This document shows positions 25,435-33,561 of a DNA stretch of 35,456 bases, in pieces. This DNA comes from Spirochaetota bacterium (GTDB lineage: Bacteria; Spirochaetota; UBA4802; UBA5368). The stretch is from positions 1 to 35,456 of the forward strand of contig JADFDB010000012.1 of NCBI GenBank assembly GCA_018263175.1, in the 5' to 3' direction. The translations under genes and the position numbers were made by a program. A model generated the notes under the pieces. The model worked only from the letters and a program-made list of their open reading frames with translations, was not told where the DNA came from and did not search any database. How positions within the stretch are numbered: position 1 is the stretch's first letter; every line of letters begins with the position of its first letter.

Positions 25435-27833
25435 TGAGAAACGCACTCGACCTGCTGATAGGCGAAGCCGGCCGCCCCCTGTTCAGGGATTTTGTCCGCA
25501 TACTCATTGAAGGCGGCAGGCGTTTCCTGCTCCGCAACGACCTGCTGCTGCTCTACGAGGAGTTCCGCCTGAGCGCCGGCGATGAGGCGGATTCCGGCGG
25601 CAAATTGTCGATCGCGGGCTTTCTCTCCCGCGTTCAGGAGCTCGTGGTGCGGGAGAGCTCGATCGTGGCGGTGCATCGCTACGCGATAGCGAAGTACCGC
25701 TTTTACGTGATCCATCGCGATGGCATCGACGCCGACGAGATATCCGTCGGAGAGTACCTCGACATCAAGGACGCGTTCGTGCTGGGTACGGAGCGATCGG
25801 GGGACGGCCTGCGGATCGACTTCCTTCCGTTCTATGATTATTCCCCGATCATAAAGGACACGAAGAGCATCGGCAACGGCATACGCTTTCTGAGCAGATA
25901 TCTTTCGAGCAATATATTCCAGAACCCGGCCGACTGGAATGAGAAGCTCTTCCGCTTCATCAAGCTCCATTCCTATCGCGGGCAGCAGCTGCTCGCAAAC
26001 GGAAACATCATCGAGGACTTCCAGTCCTTCTACTCGAAGCTGCAGGCCATGCTCGAACGAATCTCCTCCTTCACCCCGGATACGCCGTCAGGGGAATTGA
26101 TGCGCGAGATGAGAATGGAGGGCTTCGAGCCCGGATGGGGGAACACGGCCGGAAGGATCGCGGCAAGCATGCAGATCCTCTACGATCTGCTTAACGAACC
26201 CGACGATACCCTCCTCGAGTCGTTCATCCAGCGGGTGCCGATGCCGCTCATTTCGAGAATAGCGATCATTTCGCCGCACGGGTGGTTCGCGCAGGATAAC
26301 GTGCTCGGACGGCCCGATACCGGGGGACAGGTGATCTATATCCTCGACCAGGTGCGCGCGCTCGAAAAGCACCTGATCGAGGCGATCCGCCTGACCGGGA
26401 TCGACGTCGCGCCTCAGATCGTCGTCATAACGCGGCTTATCCCCGAGGCGGAAAACACCACCTGCGGCATGAGGCGCGAAAAGATATTCCACACCGAGAA
26501 CGCGTGGATACTCCGGATTCCCTTCCGAACGGAAGACCTCTCGGTCGTGCCGCACTGGATCTCCCGTTTTCACGTCTGGCCGTATCTCGAGCGCTTCGCC
26601 GACGACGCGATCACCGAGATGACCGGAGAGTTCGAGGGGAAGCCCGACCTCATCATCGGCAACTACTCCGACGGGAACATCGTCGCGACGAGGATGTCCG
26701 ACCGGCTCGGCGTCATCCAGTGCAATATCGCGCACGCGCTCGAGAAGACCAAGTACCTCTTTTCCGACCTGTACTGGCGGGAAATGGAGGGCGACTATAA
26801 TTTCTCGCTGCAGTTCACCGCCGACATGATCGCGATGAACAAATGCGATTTCATCGTCTCGAGCACGCGCCAGGAGATAACCGGAACGGAATATGCCATG
26901 GGGCAGTATGAATCCTATCAGTTCTTCTCGCTGCCGGGGCTTTACCAGGCGACCGGCGGCATAAATCTCTTCACTCCGAAGTTCAACGTCATTCCGCCGG
27001 GCGTCGATGAAGAGGTGTACTTCCCCTATTACGAAACGGGCGATTCGGTTTCGGGCGACTACGAAACGTGGGAGCGCAGAGTTTTCGAGGATGCCGCGCA
27101 CAACATCCACGGCACCCTCGACGACCCGGGCAAGCCGCCCGTGTTCACGATGGCGCGGCTCGACAAGATCAAGAATATTACCGGCCTCATCGAGGCCTTT
27201 GGCGCAAGCGAGACGCTCAGGCGGCGATACAACCTGATCATCGCCGCGGGAAGCCCGAACCTCGAGGACTCAAACGATGCCGAGGAGAAGGAGCAGATCG
27301 AGGTTGCCCATTCGCTCATCGCGAAGTACGATCTGCACGGGAGCATCCGCTGGCTGCCGGGAATCGAGAAGGCGCATACGGGGGTGGTGTACCGCGTGAT
27401 GGCCGCACGCCGGGGGGTTTTCGTACAGCCGGCGCTCTTCGAGGCCTTCGGGCTCACCATCCTCGAGGCCATGCTCTCGGGGCTCCCGACCTTCGCCACC
27501 AAATTCGGCGGGCCGATCGAGATAATCGAGGACGGGCTGAGCGGCTTCCTTATAAACACCAGCAGGCCCGAGCTGATCGCCGGGGCCATCGAGAACTTTT
27601 CCGATGGCGTGGAGCGCGACGAGGCGTTATGGGAGAAGATATCGCGCGGCGGGGTCGAGCGGGTACGAAAGCACTTCAACTGGACGAATTACAGCGAGCG
27701 GCTCGTAAACCTCGCCAAGCTCTATGGTTTCTGGCGCTACTCGGTCACCGGCACCGGCAAGATAAGGATGAATCTCTACTCCGATTCGATCAGTCACTTT
27801 CTCTTCAGGGAACGGGCGGCAAGCCGGCGATAG
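25434..27833 (+). CDS. Sucrose synthase
   Basis: 799 residues, matching the length of plant and bacterial sucrose synthases. Residues 1-265 are the regulatory N-region; the GT4 core begins with SPHGWFAQDNVLGRPDTGGQ and VIYILDQVRALE, the family hallmark. ITRLIPEAENTTCG, NYSDGNIVATRM, IAHALEKTKY and EAFGLTILEAMLSGLP follow. The enzyme converts sucrose and a nucleoside diphosphate reversibly to fructose and NDP-glucose. The start shares one base with the upstream stop (TGATG). Having both a synthase-phosphatase and sucrose synthase together suggests a sucrose cycle or storage with recovery of ADP- or UDP-glucose. Confidence 0.95.
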   Translation: MRNALDLLIGEAGRPLFRDFVRILIEGGRRFLLRNDLLLLYEEFRLSAGDEADSGGKLSIAGFLSRVQELVVRESSIVAVHRYAIAKYRFYVIHRDGIDADEISVGEYLDIKDAFVLGTERSGDGLRIDFLPFYDYSPIIKDTKSIGNGIRFLSRYLSSNIFQNPADWNEKLFRFIKLHSYRGQQLLANGNIIEDFQSFYSKLQAMLERISSFTPDTPSGELMREMRMEGFEPGWGNTAGRIAASMQILYDLLNEPDDTLLESFIQRVPMPLISRIAIISPHGWFAQDNVLGRPDTGGQVIYILDQVRALEKHLIEAIRLTGIDVAPQIVVITRLIPEAENTTCGMRREKIFHTENAWILRIPFRTEDLSVVPHWISRFHVWPYLERFADDAITEMTGEFEGKPDLIIGNYSDGNIVATRMSDRLGVIQCNIAHALEKTKYLFSDLYWREMEGDYNFSLQFTADMIAMNKCDFIVSSTRQEITGTEYAMGQYESYQFFSLPGLYQATGGINLFTPKFNVIPPGVDEEVYFPYYETGDSVSGDYETWERRVFEDAAHNIHGTLDDPGKPPVFTMARLDKIKNITGLIEAFGASETLRRRYNLIIAAGSPNLEDSNDAEEKEQIEVAHSLIAKYDLHGSIRWLPGIEKAHTGVVYRVMAARRGVFVQPALFEAFGLTILEAMLSGLPTFATKFGGPIEIIEDGLSGFLINTSRPELIAGAIENFSDGVERDEALWEKISRGGVERVRKHFNWTNYSERLVNLAKLYGFWRYSVTGTGKIRMNLYSDSISHFLFRERAASRR

Positions 27834-27892
27834 CCCGGGCGGGGGCTGTGCGACGGTGCCGCTTCAGCTCGCGCCGTTCTCCGGTAAAAAGC

Positions 27893-27928
27893 GCGGGGGA
27901 AAACGGCACGACCTCCCCCGCCGTTTTT
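27893..27928. terminator. Bidirectional intrinsic terminator
   Basis: GCGGGGG (27893-27899) pairs with CCCCCGC (27915-27921); TTTTT follows on the plus strand (27924-27928), and AAAAA (27886-27890) precedes the stem so that a T-run also follows on the minus strand. It lies between the convergent sucrose synthase and small cysteine-protein genes and can serve both. Confidence 0.75.
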
Positions 27929-27941
27929 CCCCTCGACCGTA

Positions 27942-28160
27942 CTACTTTCCCTTTTCCGCCTCTTTTTCGCAGTCCGCCTCGCACTTCTTATAGGCCTGGT
28001 TGCAGGCCATCTCCTTCATCCTGCCGCCATTCGCTTCCTTGACGCATTTGTCTTTGCTCGCCATGCACGCCGCCTTGCAGACCGATTCCTTCACTTCGCC
28101 CGCGTAGAGCGACGAGGCGGCGAAAATCGCCATAAAGGCTACAGCCATAAATTTGTACAT
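27942..28160 (-). CDS. Small secreted protein with mirror-symmetric cysteines
   Basis: 72 residues. A signal peptide (cut expected after SLYA, residue 20) leaves a roughly 52-residue, very charged mature chain. Six cysteines at 28, 32, 39, 53, 60 and 64 have spacing C-x3-C-x6-C-x13-C-x6-C-x3-C, identical read from either end. This suits two helices cross-linked in a hairpin by disulfides, or a metal-binding site. The start at 28160 has GAGGAGG upstream; a longer frame overlapping the kinase gene is a shadow. It follows the kinase gene by 43 bp on the same strand and may be its target or signal. No family is recognised. Confidence 0.8.
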   Translation of the reverse strand: MYKFMAVAFMAIFAASSLYAGEVKESVCKAACMASKDKCVKEANGGRMKEMACNQAYKKCEADCEKEAEKGK

Positions 28161-28203
28161 GATCCCTCCTCGGTTACTGGAATAAAAGTCCCGTTCCGGC
28201 GGC

Positions 28204-30339
28204 TCAGGCCGGAAACAACATCGTCCACAGGGTCCCGTTAGCGCGGACGAGCGCGAGCTTTCCGCCCAACTGTTCGGCGAGCGTGTGCACGAGCACGAGG
28301 CCGAAGCCCTGCGCCCCGGCTGGCTCCGGCATGCCGACGCCGTCGTCGCGTACCGTGAGCTCGATTGAGGCATCGACGCGCGTCATCTCGATCGCAATGT
28401 GCCCTGCCCTCCCGTCGGGGAAGGCGTGGCGGAGCGCGTTGGTGAGCAGCTCGTTGACGATCAAACCTATGGGAAAGAGCACGCGCGCGTCGAGGAGGAA
28501 ATCGTCGATCTTCGTTTCGACGCGGACGGCGGTACCGGGCGAATGGGTGAGCCTGATGTTTTCGATGAGCCGGCCCAGGTAATCGCGCGCGCCGGTCGAG
28601 CGGTAGTCGGTCGAGCGGTACAGCCTGTCGTAGATTTCCATCATCGTGGTGATGCGCGAGCGCGCGTCGGTGAGCGCCTCGGCGGCCGGCCTGGATTTGA
28701 GCCCCCGCGCCTGGAGCGCGAGCAGGCTCGCGATGGTGGCCATGTTGTTCTTTATGCGGTGGTGGACCTCTTTGAGCAGTATCTCCTTTTCCGCGAGGAG
28801 CGCCCGGTTCTCTCTCTCGATCCGCGTGCGTTCGGTGATGTCGAGTGCGGCGAAGACGACCCCGGCCGAAAGCTCGGACGAGTCGATCGGTGTTGCCGAA
28901 AGGAGGACATCGATAATGCCGCCGTCCTTCTTCAACAGGCGCGTTTCCACGGTCCCGGTGCCCATTTCCGTTATCTGCCGGTACTGCTCAGTCCCCACAT
29001 AATCGAAGTCCTCCTGCGCGGCATAGAACGCCCGCGCGCTTTGCCCGATAATCTCCTCCCTCGTGTAGCCGGTCATCTCGCAGAGCCGGGGGTTGACGTC
29101 GAGGATGATGCGCGCGCGCACGATGCCGATGCCCGTCGGGGTCGCGCGGAAGATGGCCTCCATGCGCTCCTCGCTCTCGTGGAGCGCCCGTTCGGCCCGC
29201 ACGAGTGAGGACACCTCCTGGTTGACGACAATCGCGCCCTGCACGGCGCCGGCATCGTCGAGGACCGGCGCCGTATAATTGAGTATGGTTTTTTTACTCC
29301 CGTCAAAGGCGTCGATCTCGAGGAGCTCGTCGGCGACGGTGACGCCCTCCCTGATGGTGTGCGCGAGCGCCCAGTCGTCGGGGGCGATTTCCTCTCCCGA
29401 GGGGAGCCGCCGCGCCCTGAAGACGCCGTATTCCTCGATCGCCACGCACGGCTCGGCCCCCCATATTCTGATGCCGGCGGGATTGCCGCGGAGCAATCTG
29501 CCGTCCCTGTCGGTAAACCAGAGCCCGACCGGCAGCATGTCGAATATCCTGTTCAGAAGGTTTTCCCGCCGCCGCAGGTCCTCCTCCATCGTCCTGCGCT
29601 CGGTGATGTCGGAGAGGATGCCGGTCATGCCGCCCGGCGCACTCAGGCAGCTCGAGGTGCGGATATAGCGGACGTTCCCGTTTTTGTCGAGTACGCGGTA
29701 TTCGACGGGCGCCGAATAGCCGTTCAGAACCTGCTCCCGGTTCACGAGGAGTTCCGGAAGATCGTCCGGGTGGATGAAGTCCTGGAAGGGGGCTCCAAGA
29801 AAATCCTCGGGCGTATAGCCGCTTATGCGCTCGATGACGGGACTCACATAAGTGAAGCGCCCCCCGGCGTCGAGCGTAAAGATGACGTCGTTGATGTTCT
29901 CGACGAGCGAGCGGTAGTTCTCTTCCGACTCCCTGCACCGCGTCTCGCTCTCCCGTAGCTGCCGCTCCATGGCGTGTTTGTAAAGCGCCGAATCGATGTT
30001 GGAGTAGAGGTCGCGCGCGTCGACGGGTTTATTGAGGTAGGCGTAGGGCTCGGTGTCGCGCGCCCGCTCTACCGTGGCCTGATCGGCGTTGGCCGTAAGA
30101 TAGATGACCGGTATGTCGCGGACGCTGCGGATGCTCCTCGCGGCCTCTATGCCGTCCATGCCGCCGACAAGGACGATGTCCATCAGGATGAGGGCTGGCG
30201 CGTCCGCGAGCGCCGCCTCGACGGCCCCGGCGCCGGTCGAAACAATCGCGCTCGTCTCGTAGCCGAGGTTTTGCAGTATTCCCGAGAGGTCGAGGGCGAT
30301 GATGCTCTCGTCCTCAACGATCATTATGCGCGCTTTCAT
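28204..30339 (-). CDS. Soluble hybrid histidine kinase, REC-PAS-PAS-PAS-HisKA_2
   Basis: 711 residues. An N-terminal receiver domain (1-122) has the phospho-acceptor Asp54 (LILMDIVL) and Lys104 (YLNKP). Three PAS domains follow (about 142-250, 262-380, 390-505). The dimerisation segment LLKEVHHRIKNNMATIASLL (His526 or His527) is of the HisKA_2 type, and the ATPase has VNELLTNALRHAFPDG, RDDGVGMPEP and GFGLVLVHTLAEQLGG. There are no membrane segments, so signals are cytoplasmic: redox, light or ligands at the PAS domains cannot be told apart. The receiver in front suggests it is itself a phosphorelay target. Start 30339 (MKARIMIVEDE) is the family start; its ribosome site is weak. Confidence 0.93.
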   Translation of the reverse strand: MKARIMIVEDESIIALDLSGILQNLGYETSAIVSTGAGAVEAALADAPALILMDIVLVGGMDGIEAARSIRSVRDIPVIYLTANADQATVERARDTEPYAYLNKPVDARDLYSNIDSALYKHAMERQLRESETRCRESEENYRSLVENINDVIFTLDAGGRFTYVSPVIERISGYTPEDFLGAPFQDFIHPDDLPELLVNREQVLNGYSAPVEYRVLDKNGNVRYIRTSSCLSAPGGMTGILSDITERRTMEEDLRRRENLLNRIFDMLPVGLWFTDRDGRLLRGNPAGIRIWGAEPCVAIEEYGVFRARRLPSGEEIAPDDWALAHTIREGVTVADELLEIDAFDGSKKTILNYTAPVLDDAGAVQGAIVVNQEVSSLVRAERALHESEERMEAIFRATPTGIGIVRARIILDVNPRLCEMTGYTREEIIGQSARAFYAAQEDFDYVGTEQYRQITEMGTGTVETRLLKKDGGIIDVLLSATPIDSSELSAGVVFAALDITERTRIERENRALLAEKEILLKEVHHRIKNNMATIASLLALQARGLKSRPAAEALTDARSRITTMMEIYDRLYRSTDYRSTGARDYLGRLIENIRLTHSPGTAVRVETKIDDFLLDARVLFPIGLIVNELLTNALRHAFPDGRAGHIAIEMTRVDASIELTVRDDGVGMPEPAGAQGFGLVLVHTLAEQLGGKLALVRANGTLWTMLFPA

Positions 30340-30363
30340 GATGGTCTGCCTGAAGCCAGGAGA

Positions 30364-30393
30364 ATAGTACCACCCGACCATGCCGGGGGGCAA
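30364..30393 (-). promoter_or_regulatory. Weak candidate promoter of the kinase gene
   Basis: TTGCCC (30388-30393) and TACTAT (30364-30369) on the minus strand are 18 bp apart, 24 bp before the start codon. Both hexamers match consensus at four positions. Confidence 0.35.
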
Positions 30394-30466
30394 GAAAAAT
30401 ACCGTGCCGCCAATCGTGACGGCCAGCCCCCGGAGAGCTTAATCGCGCCGTGCGCGGGCAGTCCCG

Positions 30467-32623
30467 CTATGCCTCGAGGGCGATCAGCGCGTCGACGGCG
30501 ACCGGGTGCGCGCCGCTTATGAGGATCGGGTTGATGTCGATCTCGCGCACCTCCGGATGATTCTGCGCGACGGCGCCGAGGGCGAGGAGGAGCCGCGCGA
30601 TTTCGTCAATATCGGCGGCGGGCATGCCGCGGAATTCGCCTAAAATGCCGCTTCCCCGCAGCTCGCGCGTCATCTCGCGCGCGTCGGCCGCGGTAATCGG
30701 CGCGACGCGGAAGGTGACGTCGCGCAAAAGCTCGGTGTAGATGCCACCAAGGCCGAACATCACGCAGGGACCGATGCCCTCGTGGCGCGTCATGCCCGCC
30801 ACGAGCTCGCGGCTCCCCTTCACCATGCGGTAGACGATGGCGGGGACCCTCGTTCCCGCGGCCTTCTGCACGTCCTCGAAGGCGGCGGACACGTCGGCGG
30901 CGGACGCAAGGCCGAGCCTTACCAGCCCCTTCTCGGTCTTGTGCAGAATCTCCGACGAGCAGGCCTTGAGCACTGCCGGGTAGCCGAGCGCCTCCGCCGC
31001 CGCGGCCGCCTCATCGGCCGAGGCGACCAGGCGCTCCTCGGTTATGGGCGCGCCGTAGGCGGCGAGGATGAGCTTGGCCTCGTGCTCGTCGAGCGCCGCC
31101 CGGCCGGCTTTGCGCGCCCTCTCGATGATCGAGGCGGCGTCGGCCGAGCGCCGGACGGGCGGCGGTGCGCCATGCGCCTCGCGTTGCCGCACCAGCCGGT
31201 AACGGTTGAGCGTCACCATCGCGCGCGCCGTCTTCTCGGGCGAGTCGAAGACGGGGATGTCGTTATCCTCGTAGAACTCGGTGAGGTTGTCGTCGCGGTC
31301 CAGGAAGGACGAGAGGAGCATCGGGATGCCGTATTCACGCGGCAGGCCCGCGGAGCGGCTGAGGTTGAGGTTGGCGTTCAGCTCGTTTACCATGTCCTCG
31401 ATCGTGACTCCCTGCGCGAGGTCGGCTATATGCGGGTAGAGGGCCTTCACGAAGCCGGAATTCATGGCGCCGTGCAGCACGATGCCGTCGATCTCGCCGC
31501 TCTCCATGACGAGGAGCGGTATCTCGGTGGTCAGGGCGTTCATGTCGAAGGAGAAGGTGATGTCGACCGGGTTGCCGCGGGGCGCGTGCGGCAGGACCAT
31601 GGGACGTATGGACTCCTGCAGCTTTTCCGAAAAGACCGGTATCTCCATGCCGCCGCCCTCGCAGACGTGCGACATGGCGGTGCCGGGGCCGCCCGAATTG
31701 GTGATAACGCCAACGCGCCTGCCCCGGAGGAACGGCTGCGTGGCGAGGGCCCAGCCCTGGCCGTAGAGGTCCTCGATGGAATCGACGCGTATGATGCCCG
31801 CCTGACGGAAGATGCCGTCGTAGATGTGGTCGGGCCCCGCCATCGCGCCGGTGTGGCTTTTGCCCGAGCGCGCACCGGCCTTCGAGCCGCCGACGTACTG
31901 CGCGATGACGGGTTTGTGCGGCGTTATGCGGCGTGCCACATCGAGAAAGCGCGGCACGTCGCGGATGCCCTCGATGTAGAGCGAGATCGCCTTCGTCTGC
32001 TCGTCCTCACCGAGGTATTCGAGCGCGTCGATGATGGAGATGTCGGCCTCGTTTCCGACGCTGAGCGCCTTGCTGAACCGTATGCCGCGCTTCCCCAGAT
32101 ACTTGAGCGACTGGGTGATGTAGGTGCCGCTCTGCGAGGCAAACCCGAGGTGCCCTGGTTTGTCGCGAAGCTCCATCACCGTGGTGTTGAGCGATATGGC
32201 CGTATTGACGATACCCATGCAGTTGGGCCCGATGAAGCGAATGCCGTGCCGCTCTGCGGTCTCGATGAGCTCGCGCTCCATGCTCCTTCCGCTCTCGCCG
32301 GTTTCCTTGAAGCCGGCGGTGATGATGATGGCGTAGCGTGTGCCGCGCTTGCCGAGCGAATCGATCGTCGCTATGACGTGCTCGGAGGGGATGACGATGA
32401 GCGCGAGATCCGGCGCCTCCGGAAGCTCCTCCACCGTGCGGTACGCTTTATGGCCGAGCACCGTTGCGTCCTTGGGATGGACCGGATAGAACTTCCCCGC
32501 GTAGCCGTCCTTGGTGATGCTGAGGGCGTGCATCGTACCCATTTTCAGGAAGTTATTGCCCGCGCCGAAGGTGGCGATCGAGGCCGGGTTCATGAGTTTA
32601 TGCAGGGGATTGGTGGTCATCAT
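30467..32623 (-). CDS. ADP-forming acyl-CoA synthetase, fused alpha-beta
   Basis: 718 residues. It interconverts an acyl-CoA, ADP and phosphate with a free acid, CoA and ATP. The N-terminal CoA-binding Rossmann region (1-135) has NPASIATFGAGNNFLKMGTM, and two succinyl-CoA-ligase-like domains follow. The phospho-histidine is in GKSHTGAMAG at residue 257 by my count, the position known in Pyrococcus acetyl-CoA synthetase. A C-terminal ATP-grasp domain (about 490-718) has PAVLKACSSEILHKTEKGLV and ends with EIDINPILISG. Start 32623 follows CGGAG; the longer frame starts inside the divergent promoter region and is wrong. The neighbouring acyl-CoA dehydrogenase and TetR point to acid catabolism, with ATP made from the acyl-CoA, or activation in the reverse direction. 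Confidence 0.92.
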   Translation of the reverse strand: MMTTNPLHKLMNPASIATFGAGNNFLKMGTMHALSITKDGYAGKFYPVHPKDATVLGHKAYRTVEELPEAPDLALIVIPSEHVIATIDSLGKRGTRYAIIITAGFKETGESGRSMERELIETAERHGIRFIGPNCMGIVNTAISLNTTVMELRDKPGHLGFASQSGTYITQSLKYLGKRGIRFSKALSVGNEADISIIDALEYLGEDEQTKAISLYIEGIRDVPRFLDVARRITPHKPVIAQYVGGSKAGARSGKSHTGAMAGPDHIYDGIFRQAGIIRVDSIEDLYGQGWALATQPFLRGRRVGVITNSGGPGTAMSHVCEGGGMEIPVFSEKLQESIRPMVLPHAPRGNPVDITFSFDMNALTTEIPLLVMESGEIDGIVLHGAMNSGFVKALYPHIADLAQGVTIEDMVNELNANLNLSRSAGLPREYGIPMLLSSFLDRDDNLTEFYEDNDIPVFDSPEKTARAMVTLNRYRLVRQREAHGAPPPVRRSADAASIIERARKAGRAALDEHEAKLILAAYGAPITEERLVASADEAAAAAEALGYPAVLKACSSEILHKTEKGLVRLGLASAADVSAAFEDVQKAAGTRVPAIVYRMVKGSRELVAGMTRHEGIGPCVMFGLGGIYTELLRDVTFRVAPITAADAREMTRELRGSGILGEFRGMPAADIDEIARLLLALGAVAQNHPEVREIDINPILISGAHPVAVDALIALEA

Positions 32624-32712
32624 AGCGCTCCGATACTTCGTTTTCCGGCGGCGACGGCGCCACCCGTGTCCCAGTGTACGGAATGACGGAATTATGCGCA
32701 ACCAAAAAAACC

Positions 32713-32724
32713 GAACGATCGTTC
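32713..32724. promoter_or_regulatory. Palindromic operator candidate, GAACGATCGTTC
   Basis: A perfect 12-bp palindrome lies between the divergent acyl-CoA synthetase and histidine phosphatase genes, flanked by T and A tracts. A TTGACA (32736-32741) is 11 bases to its right, and a CATAAT box for the minus strand is to its left. Symmetric operators with a CGATCG centre are typical of TetR-family repressors of acyl-CoA genes, and such a repressor is encoded at 34789. Confidence 0.55.
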
Positions 32725-32784
32725 TATTTTTTTGTTTGACATTTTCGTGAATATGCACGGACGCTGTTGTATGGGGAAAACTCG

Positions 32785-33495
32785 ATGAGCATACTGTACA
32801 TGGTGCGGCACGGCCAGGCCTCGTTCGGCAGGGAAAATTACGACAGGCTCTCGAAGCGGGGCGTCGAGCAGGCGGTCATCCTCGCGGAGTATTTTCTTGG
32901 GCTCGGCCTTCGCTTCGACGCGGTGTACTCTGGCGCGATCGAGCGGCAGAAGCGCACGGCGCTCGAGATCATCGGGCGGTATCGCGAGCGCGAGACGCCC
33001 ATGCCGGACCTTGTGGTCATGCCCGAGTTCAACGAGTACGATTCGAAGGCCATCATCAAGTCACAGATGCTCGACCTCCTCGAGGAGGACTGGACCCTCG
33101 GCAGGGAGCTCGAGAACATCTACACCGACAGAAAATCCTTTCAGCGCGTATTCGAGAAGGTGATGGTCCGCTGGGTTACCGGCAGGTTCGACAAGCCGGG
33201 GGTCGAAAACTGGAAGAGCGTGAAGAAGCGCGTGGCCAAAGGGCTCGAGGCCGTGATGACCGGGAACGGCCGCAACAAGACCGTGCTCGTGGTCGCCTCG
33301 GGCGGCACCATTTCGGCGTCGGTGCAGTACGCCATCGACACGCCCGACATTACGACCATGCACATCTGCTGGCAGATCATGAACACCTCGATCACGAAGT
33401 TCAGGTACGACGGCGATCGGATCACGCTTTCATCGTTAAACGCGGTTCCGCACCTCGAGGGGAGAGTCGAAAAGGAAATGATTACGTATCGATAG
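32785..33495 (+). CDS. Histidine phosphatase (phosphoglycerate mutase-like)
   Basis: 236 residues. The catalytic RHG motif is in SILYMVRHGQASFGRENYDR, with a second histidine segment absent in its usual form: VLVVASGGTISASVQ has Ser where many members have VSHGG. That leaves a question over activity or an alternative residue. The domain is otherwise complete (YSGAIERQKRTALEI). The substrate is unknown; such proteins next to acyl-CoA dehydrogenases have been seen but have no assigned role. The start at 32785 fits the family; a TTG at 32767 is less likely. It is first in a plus-strand run with the dehydrogenase. Confidence 0.85.
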   Translation: MSILYMVRHGQASFGRENYDRLSKRGVEQAVILAEYFLGLGLRFDAVYSGAIERQKRTALEIIGRYRERETPMPDLVVMPEFNEYDSKAIIKSQMLDLLEEDWTLGRELENIYTDRKSFQRVFEKVMVRWVTGRFDKPGVENWKSVKKRVAKGLEAVMTGNGRNKTVLVVASGGTISASVQYAIDTPDITTMHICWQIMNTSITKFRYDGDRITLSSLNAVPHLEGRVEKEMITYR

Positions 33496-33561
33496 ACGCG
33501 TGCGGCGCGTGCGGCCTTTCCGCAGCGGCATGACGCGCATCAATTGAACCGGAGGAAGACA

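Noticed and set aside
30782-32686. A 634-codon plus-strand frame opposite the acyl-CoA synthetase
   Set aside because: Antisense shadow; the minus strand carries the full ADP-forming synthetase with its phospho-histidine.
33496-33561. Tandem GCGTGCGGC repeat before the acyl-CoA dehydrogenase gene
   Set aside because: Two nine-base copies in GC-rich DNA are expected by chance and show no palindrome or promoter features.
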